NCBI GenBank assembly: GCA_036768485.1
Contig: JAVLUZ010000656.1
Coordinates: 124,001-188,000 of the forward strand
Length of the DNA stretch: 64,000 nucleotides
Source: Mermis nigrescens
Lineage: Eukaryota; Nematoda; Enoplea; Mermithida; Mermithidae
Direction: 5' to 3'
Below are positions 57,700 to 64,000 of the stretch, in pieces. Each line of letters begins with the position of its first letter. The first letter of the stretch is position 1. Position numbers and translations under genes: made by a program. Under the pieces are notes generated by a model. It made no database searches and was not told where the DNA came from. It worked only from the letters and a program-made list of their open reading frames with translations.

Positions 57700-58960
57700 T
57701 TTAATCACATATCATTAAAAGGCCAATCATAAAATAGAAAATTTCCATCGATGTTGCTTATTTAAATTTTCCTTCATCATTATAAAATTAACTAGCCGGA
57801 ATTCAGAGCCATTGCCGAAAAATCATACACAAAACGAAGGACGACTACGTCCTTAAGCAGTAGTAATAAGAATAAAAATGTAATCATAAAATAATGAATA
57901 ATAATTGTAATAATATCAAACACACATGCACACTTGTGGGGAGGTTGGGGTAGAGGGTATGGGGGCTATCTAACCTACCGCAACTTTTACAGGCATACCT
58001 CCTCAGGCCGTTCTGGGGCCAAACCCGTTACTCGAACCGTGAAAAGGCGTTAAATCACGTCTAACACAATAGTTCCAGGTACAAGTACACACTAATTTTT
58101 CGAGCAGTAGACTGTCGAATCAATTCATCCAGACAATTTTCTTCCATTACTTTGTATACTTTTGATGTTGCAACTTATTTAATCGCCTCTGGCCCTATCC
58201 TTACTGTTTTCATGAATTATTTAACCATAAATGGTGATGAAAATATAAAATAAAACGGATTAAGTATTAAAATTTGTAAAATTTAACATTAAAAAGGTAA
58301 AAATACTCATATAGCCCCCCACCGAGAAACCCAGTTTGCGCCCCCCCCCCCACTCCCGGACGAAGGCAAAGACAAGTAGTTAGTTATTCATGAAAAACAA
58401 CAAAATCAACAATACGAGTAATGAATGCAATAAAAAAATAATCTACACTACTCAAGTATATTTTGATTTGACTATTTTCCTATTTTTTCAAAATTTTCAC
58501 TTGAAGAATTTTCATAATTTTTAAAAGTTATATTTCACGTACAAGTCAAACGGAGTTTAAATTAATTACGGTGCACTGCACTATAAAATCCTTCAGTCAT
58601 CCGCCGCCTATTTTAAGTTTATAATAAGCGCGTGAACTTCGTGAACAGAATTAATGTTAAAATAAAGTCAAATCTATTAAATTAATTCTGCTAAAATGAA
58701 AGTCATCTATTAAAAAATCGATTGAAAGCAGGCATTACGCCTACGCAAGAAAATAAAAAAATTTATAAAATAATCGAAATAAAATAAAATTCTCACAAAA
58801 AATTCAAAAAAACTAACATAAGCTTCTTGTAAAATTTGAAATCCGTAAAATCAAGTCTTTAGAAAAAATTGAAAATCAAAAATCAATTACTACAAAAGTG
58901 TTCACAATCAACCATAAACTGTGGACTAACAAAGCTTCTATAAAGTTTTAGCATTTATAT
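57700..58960. other. no gene seen
   Basis: AT-rich; includes the right-arm end (58,013) and a C-rich tract near 58,340. If the exon-like segments at 57.6 and 59.0 kb belong together, a linking exon should be here, but none was found. Confidence 0.4.
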
Positions 58961-58963
58961 CAG

Positions 58964-59094
58964 CTAACGCGTTGAAGAGAAGCGAAGTCGTTGAACCGGA
59001 AACAAGGTCAGCCAAAAGACAATTTATAAATTTGAACGAACATTATAAATACCTTAGTTTAAATATGGAAAAAAGCAACGAAAAATTAAAGCAG
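58964..59094 (+). CDS. exon-like segment, charged and probably helical
   Basis: Follows GCATTTATATCAG and ends at AAGCAG before GTACAT. It encodes about 43 residues including ALKRSEVVEPETRSAKRQF and YLSLNMEKSNEKLKQ. Phases do not match the donor at 57,684 (joining them makes a stop), so they are not adjacent exons. No family recognised. Confidence 0.35.
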
Positions 59095-59329
59095 GTACAT
59101 ATAAGCCGACCTGTATTCAGGGGCAAGGGGGAGGAGGGGCAAATTTTACCCGAAATTTTTCTCTCCAGAATTTTCAGCTTCGAAACTGCACATATATAGG
59201 TTTTTGGCGTTTTCCAGCGTGAAAATGCTCAAATTTCAACACGATCCAATAAAAATTTCTATTTACTACGAATTAAATTTTTTTAAGAGAGAATTATTCG
59301 TAAGATGAATTTTGCATTTCTTCTCTCCA

Positions 59330-60130
59330 AAAGGTGCGAAATTGAGCTTAGCGGCTTAAAAACGTTCAAATTTTCTGGCGCTTCGCATAATTATCGTTTA
59401 GGCATGGCTTATTTTTAAAACCTATAAAAGTGAGCTTAAGAGGCTAAAAATATATGAAATTTCCAAAGCTTCGCGCCAGATTGAATTTCTATCGCGTACA
59501 TCCGAAAAGCTGCAAAATTAAGCTAAAAGGAAACATGTTGAAATTTCCGGCGCCTCGGGCCAGCTATAATTAATGCATTGCACGTATTCAGAAAGTCTAA
59601 GAAAACAGGTTTTCAGGGTATCGATGAGCTAGTAAAGTCGAAAATTTTCAGGCGCTTTGCGCCGGTTATATTCACGTTTTTCCTTCTAAAGCGCTCAAAA
59701 ACTGCTCAGTTTAGTAAAACGAGGAGAACATGTCAAATTTTCCAGCGCTCCGGGCCGGCATGTTCATTTTCTCCGTTGTTGTTGTTTACTTGAATTACAA
59801 GAGATCCGAGTTTGAACGATACATTTCGTGTATTATATGGTTAGGTCCGTAGCCAGGGGGCGGGCGGAAGGCCGGCCCCCAGAATGGGAAAGTTATTTTG
59901 TTTCTCTCCAAGGGTCCCACAAGGGGCCGATAATGAAAACTTGGCGAAGTGCGTCTGAAGCACCGCCAAAGTCGTTAGCGTACTTTTAAGCTAGTAAACT
60001 CAAAATTTTGGCGCTTCGAGTTCCGAATTATTGTCTTATGTATAGCTTTGACTCCTAGACTGTCTGAAAATTGCTAAAAAATTTGAGTTAGACTTAGGGA
60101 GCATGTCAGTTTTCCCAGCGCTGTGCGCGC
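59330..60130. repeat. degenerate tandem array with GGCGCTTCGCGCC core
   Basis: Cores at about 59,371, 59,463, 59,551, 59,651, 59,740, 60,009 and 60,115 give a spacing near 90-105 bp where consecutive. Variants include GGCGCTTTGCGCC and GCGCCTCGGGCC. The core is an almost perfect palindrome. It is preceded in most units by AAATTTTC. Confidence 0.65.
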
Positions 60131-60811
60131 GGAGTAATGGAGGAACTCCCAACCAAAAGTGGCCCATTCCTCCCCAAGACCATACTTGCACAAGATACAG
60201 AGGTCGGTAGGGGGGTGAAATCGCGAAAATCAAAAGTAGTTTATCTATTGTTCACGAATTTTTGCTGTTTAAACGATCAAAATGGTGAAAATAGCCTATA
60301 AAAGGTCATTTCGTGGTAATATCGCATTTTAAAAGCATTCTTAGTCCATTTTGACCGCATTTTATTACTTTTAACAATAAAAAATTGTAAAAATTGATGG
60401 AATTTTGCGCGCTTTTTGACCGAAAAGTACAACAAAAATACTAATCCGGCGATGATGCAAAAAAACGTATCATCGGCTCAAAATCGTCGGATAGTACCCG
60501 TCCGGCTAACCCCGCAGGATGGTAATACCCCGTCACCCATCTATGTGCATGTGTGGCCAAAGCCAAAAAATTTTAACCCCTACCAATTTTCGGAAAAAAT
60601 TTGAATTTTTTGACCGTTTGCGGTATTTTTTGGCCAAAACATTTAAGGTCGTTTACCCCCCACCCCTTCCCTTAAAAATGGACGGAGACCCCTCTATCCA
60701 GACTTTCGAGTCGTTACACGTACGGATATGGGCCACGCCTACACATGACATCTATAGTCTGCTACATTTAACTTTGCACTTTTTCTCTCCACTTTAATCT
60801 GCAAAATCGGC
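60131..60811. other. no gene seen; MITE-like debris
   Basis: Phrases such as CACCCATCTATGTGCATGTG near 60,535 look like diverged element ends. No exon supported. Confidence 0.35.
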
Positions 60812-60981
60812 GAGGCACGTATCTCTGGGGGAATGGGGGGTTCGTATCCCCAAATTCGAGAAAAATCGGAAAAATAGGACTTTTTAAACGTTATTTTGTG
60901 CTATTTTTTGTCCTTTTTGGGCTTAGTTCCCCCAAAAATTGGTATTGGTCCCCCAAAATAGGACGGCCAGCTACGTGCCTG
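60812..60981 (+). mobile_element. R2 MITE
   Basis: Starts near GAGGCACGTATCTCTGGG and ends GGCCAGCTACGTGCCTG. AAAATCGG and CAAATCTG flank it (6 of 8). Confidence 0.75.
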
Positions 60982-61013
60982 CAAATCTGGCGACAAAACA
61001 GTAATATGCGGGT

Positions 61014-61122
61014 TAATAACGCTAAAGATCGCCCCGAAATTCGATATGCCCTAGAATATCACCAGCATAGCATTAGTTTAAAACACTTTTATAGGCGCTG
61101 TTTACAAAAACCTCAAAGTTAA
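61014..61122 (+). pseudogene. exon-like fragment ending SLKHF, copy 3
   Basis: Encodes NAKDRPEIRYALEYHQHSIS, then LKHFYRR and CLQKPQS with a stop at 61,120-61,122. Its C-terminal half matches the 27.8- and 42.6-kb copies in frame. An R2 lies 30 bp upstream. Confidence 0.4.
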
Positions 61123-61296
61123 ACGAAACGGACTAAAATTTTGCGTAAAATCCAAAAAAGACTCCCAACGATTAATTATAAAAAAAGTGAAATTGTTCCA
61201 GCTGAGACGAAATCTATAAATGAAGCTTAGGACGCAGTCGAGCTGCAGCATCGGTTGCATCAACCAAGCTGCGCAATCGATCGTAAAACAAACCAG

Positions 61297-61483
61297 CACG
61301 GCATCAACAACGTTTATCGAACTTATAACGGGCAAAATGTTTCAAAAACATCCAATGCGTGAAATAATTTACAAAGTTTGTCGCTAGTTGCATAAAACTC
61401 GGAATTTCAATCATTCGTGCAACCAAGATCAGGTTGCTTCAAATTCACGAGCATTTGCCGAATACTTACCGTAAAAGATACAG
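61297..61483. repeat. left direct repeat flanking the foldback element
   Basis: Matches 62,003-62,190 (GCATCAACAACG... to CTTACCGTAAAAGATAC), about 190 bp with scattered differences. Too long for a target duplication; the foldback may have inserted at, or caused, a tandem duplication. Confidence 0.75.
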
Positions 61484-62005
61484 TGCTCGCCATGAAACAT
61501 GACGCACCATAATCGTCAGATTTATATTAGATGATGAGTCGCAAGCGCCGCGTTCCGTCTATAATGCGCTATCATCTTTTTTATTTATTATAGGATATTT
61601 ATCTGTATCATGCCGTTGATCTGGCGATGCGGACGACGCAATTTAGCTATGAATAGCGCCAACGAGAGGGAAGCGCGCACGTGAATACCAGAAGCGCGCA
61701 CGTGAATACCAGAAGCGCGCAGGTGAATGCCGTCCTGTATTCAGGCGAGTGCGCGCACGTGAATGCCGTTCCATTTTCAGGCACGTGCGCGCTTCCGGTA
61801 TTCACATGCGCGCTTCGCTTCTTGTTGGCGCTATTGAATAGCTAAATTGCACCGTCCGCATCGCCAGATTAAAGGCATGATACAGATAAATCTCCTATCA
61901 TAATAAAAAAGATGATAGCGAATTATAGACGAAATGCGGCGCTCGCGACGCACCATCTAATATAAATCTGACGATTATAGTGCGCCATGTTTCATGGCGA
62001 GCACA
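61484..62005. mobile_element. 520-bp foldback element with CG-rich centre
   Basis: Arms 61,484-61,662 and 61,826-62,004 are near-perfect inverted repeats beginning GTGCTCGCCATGAAACATG. The centre contains three copies of GCGCGCACGTGAATACCAGA (one variant), followed by inverted versions, so almost the whole element could form one hairpin. No clear short target duplication. Confidence 0.8.
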
Positions 62006-62240
62006 GCATCAGCAACAATTATCAAACCATATGATAGGGAAAATGTTTCAAAAATATCTAATGCGTGAAAATAATTTACAAAGTTTGTCGCTAGTTGCAT
62101 TAAACTCGGAATTTGAATCATTCGCGCAACCAAGATCAGGTTGCTTCAAATTCACGAGCAGTTGCAGAATACTTACCGTAAAAGATACTATATAGAATAC
62201 ATTTGCAGAATACTTACCGTAAAAGATGCTATATAGAATA
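62003..62240. repeat. right direct repeat plus a 36-bp tandem duplication
   Basis: The right copy of the 190-bp repeat ends in AATACTTACCGTAAAAGATA, and this end is repeated once more at about 62,202-62,240. On the minus strand each copy contains CGGTAAGTATTC, a strong 5' splice-site match. Confidence 0.7.
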
Positions 62241-62324
62241 CATTATCGAGGCCAATAATAAATTTACGCAAGCCAATCGATTATAGGCGCTTACTGACTT
62301 AATTATGCAAATTTTTTAGCTTAC

Positions 62325-62492
62325 AGATTTAAGTTTTGGAATTTCGGGCAACTGCAAGTCGAACGCCAGCGCCGTTTCGAGCAACCGTTGGAGAGTCTGT
62401 TCGATGCCAGCATCGTACGATTTCTGATCGGACGCACCGCATAAAGCATCGAAGCAATTATCTTTGAACTTACGAACATCAGTGATAAAATT
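62325..62492 (-). CDS. well-bounded internal exon of unknown gene
   Basis: On the minus strand a textbook acceptor (GTGTTTTTTTCAG) precedes 168 nt that stay open in one frame for 56 codons and end at a GTAAGC donor. The peptide begins NFITDVRKFKDNCFDALC and ends LAFDLQLPEIPKLKS, a balanced, globular-looking composition with both cysteines near the start. This is better supported as a host exon than most frames in the window. Its phase is compatible with 0 at both ends. Flanking exons were not found in the AT-rich 62.5-63.2 kb or in the repeats downstream. I do not recognise the family. Confidence 0.55.
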
Positions 62493-62499
62493 CTGAAAA

Positions 62500-63217
62500 A
62501 AACACTTTAAACTGTATTACGCAACACATTAGTGTAAACTGTAAGAAGTACGTAAAACAGTCGAGTAAGTTGACTAGAAGTTTAAAGTTTAAACATTATT
62601 CGCTAAGGTTTACATTAGAACAGAAACAAAGCAGACTTTGAGTCTGCGGCAAGTGTAAACAACGCGCGCGAGTGTAAACAACTCAAGTAGAATGTATACT
62701 AAATAATCATAAAAGCAGGAATCAAACATATGTACGAAATGAAGTTTTTGGCATAAATTTTTCTACTTTAATAAATTCAAGCGCGTTCTTACAATTATTT
62801 GTCCGATTTTTGTAATAAATACTCCAAATTCGAGGCATATTTGTCCACAGATAAAAACGAAACACTGCTTGTTTCATAAATTTGTTGAACCGAATTTTTT
62901 AATTTTAGAAGAAATTTACAAAAAATTTAAAAATTTAAAGTTTTAATTAAAAAGATATAAAAAACAAAATTTAAAATCGAAACACAAAATTGATTTATGG
63001 AAAACACAATCTAAAATAAAAAGATGAAGAGCAGTCAATAATCAAAAAGTAGCCATTTCTGATAAGAAAAATAAGAAAATGAAGTTAAATTTTATTTCGT
63101 AATTTGGAAAGTAGTTTTTTCTAACTCTAGCATACAAAACGAATCGGGAATTTCGAAATCAGAATGCAGAGCTCAAACAAGATTTATACCAAAAATCCGA
63201 TCAAAACATCAATACAT
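62500..63217. other. no gene seen
   Basis: AT-rich, with several AGTGTAAAC motifs at 62,530-62,700 like those of E4. No exon supported. Confidence 0.4.
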
Positions 63218-63465
63218 CACACCTGGGCGTGGGGTTTTGGGGGTATGCACCCGCCAAACCAAAATATTCCCAGAAATCAAAATACTCCCAGAATTCAATT
63301 TTTGAAATTTTTTTCGTTTTTTTCGCAATTTTTTGATGCCAATGGATAGTGCTTGATGAGAAACGTCGAAAAATGATGGTGTTTTTTGCCATACCACCAT
63401 TTTTAAGGCCACTTTTGACCTTCAGAGACTCTTGCACCCCCAGAATTCCTTACTGCCCACGTATG
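63218..63465 (-). mobile_element. MITE-1 copy
   Basis: Starts CACACCTGGGCG and ends TACTGCCCACGTATG. ATCAATACAT is present on both sides (63,208 and 63,466), an 8-bp duplication extended by chance identity. Confidence 0.9.
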
Positions 63466-63631
63466 ATCAATACATACATCATTAACGAGGGGATAATTAT
63501 TTTTTAATTTTTTATTCAAATTAATTAAAGTGATGAAAATTTTATTTTAATTCTTCTAAATCTCGATAAATTAAATTTTTTATAATACTTCTAATTATAA
63601 TATCTTAAATTGAAAAAAACGTACGTTTATA

Positions 63632-63748
63632 ATGGCCGATTGGGGCAATCGACAAGGTAATTTGTCGAGATTTTTGAGAAAAGTTTCAACCTCTTCTAAT
63701 CGTAATTTTCGAGATTTATTCGATCGTCCGTTGGGCGAAAGGGCCTGA
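63632..63748 (+). CDS. small ORF or first coding exon
   Basis: 38 codons (MADWGNRQGNLSRFLRKVST...), basic in its second half, in an AT-rich background. The start context (TTATAATGG) is fair. CAAG/GTAATT at 63,655-63,656 could be a splice donor, which would make this a short first exon instead. No family recognised. Confidence 0.25.
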   Translation: MADWGNRQGNLSRFLRKVSTSSNRNFRDLFDRPLGERA

Positions 63749-63866
63749 CACAAAAAATTTGCATTACTCAATACAAGTAAATAATAGATTAATTAATCAT
63801 TACAATCGCGAATTTCGAGGAGAAAACTTTCTACGGGAATAGAAATTTTTCTGGGGAGGATGAAAC

Positions 63867-64000
63867 CATAGGTGGGCAGCACCAAAATTACTGGGAGGGG
63901 GTGGTGAAAGATTTTTCAAAGATCAAAAAAATGGCCCTAAAAATGGCGGTGTGGCGAAAAAACAACATTTTTCAATATTTCTCATACGGCACTATCCATT
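63867..64000 (+). mobile_element. MITE-1 copy, cut by the window edge
   Basis: Starts CATAGGTGGGCAGCACC and continues to the central CACTATCCATT at the last base. Confidence 0.85.

Larger units (their letters stand above)
48423..58013 (-). repeat. right arm of the giant inverted repeat (IR-A)
   Basis: Reverse complement of 11,083-19,5xx. Longer than the left arm because of a tandem array (54,390-54,890), an R2 insertion (53,790-53,961) and a ~560-bp insertion (57,126-57,690). It begins inside a MITE-1 relative cut by the N gap and ends at CCTCAGGCCGTT. Confidence 0.9.

Overview
The window looks like a gene-poor, AT-rich, transposon-dense stretch of an animal nuclear genome, most likely an arthropod. 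This rests on GT-AG introns with GTAAGT-type donors, a secreted type-2 cystatin gene with an intron, a piece resembling the proteasome ubiquitin receptor Rpn10, Ty3/gypsy-like LTR debris, and many short non-autonomous DNA transposons with 8-bp (hAT-like) or TA (mariner-like) target duplications. Nothing bacterial, viral, organellar or ribosomal was seen. The species cannot be named from the sequence. All coordinates of repeats were read by eye and may be off by a few bases to a few tens of bases.

Layout. 1-5.2 kb: diverged repeats, a (TA)n tract and an isolated GC-rich exon with a ubiquitin-interacting motif (3,901-4,157). 5.2-6.7 kb: two copies of the commonest element (MITE-1) around a 738-bp hAT-like element with a perfect target duplication. 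7.3-9.3 kb: two LTR-family segments head to head. 9.8-11.5 kb: a long Asn/Ser-rich gag-like ORF that splices in phase to a second exon. 11.08-19.6 kb and 48.4-58.0 kb are the arms of a very large inverted repeat. Each arm carries a copy of the second exon and of another short terminal exon, and the arms differ by several transposon insertions. The right arm starts at a 100-N assembly gap, so the palindrome could be partly a scaffolding artefact.

20.4-33.3 kb: nested transposons, an LTR pair with a broken RNase H remnant, and a segment repeated in direct orientation at 42.6-48.1 kb. 33.45-35.44 kb: the best-supported host gene, a two-exon secreted cystatin whose intron and upstream region are full of transposons. 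36.2-47.5 kb: a second, inner inverted system made of long-TIR elements and of arrays dense in the octamer AGTGTAAA/TTTACACT, with a repeat unit near 468 bp. 57.1-64 kb: several short exon-like segments, a tandem array built on the palindromic core GGCGCTTCGCGCC, a 520-bp foldback element with a CG-rich centre, one well-bounded minus-strand exon of unknown identity and a small ORF.

The genes do not form a pathway. The main biological story is structural: duplicated and inverted segments in which one copy preserves the empty site of a transposon that occupies the other, so insertions, boundaries and target duplications can be read directly.
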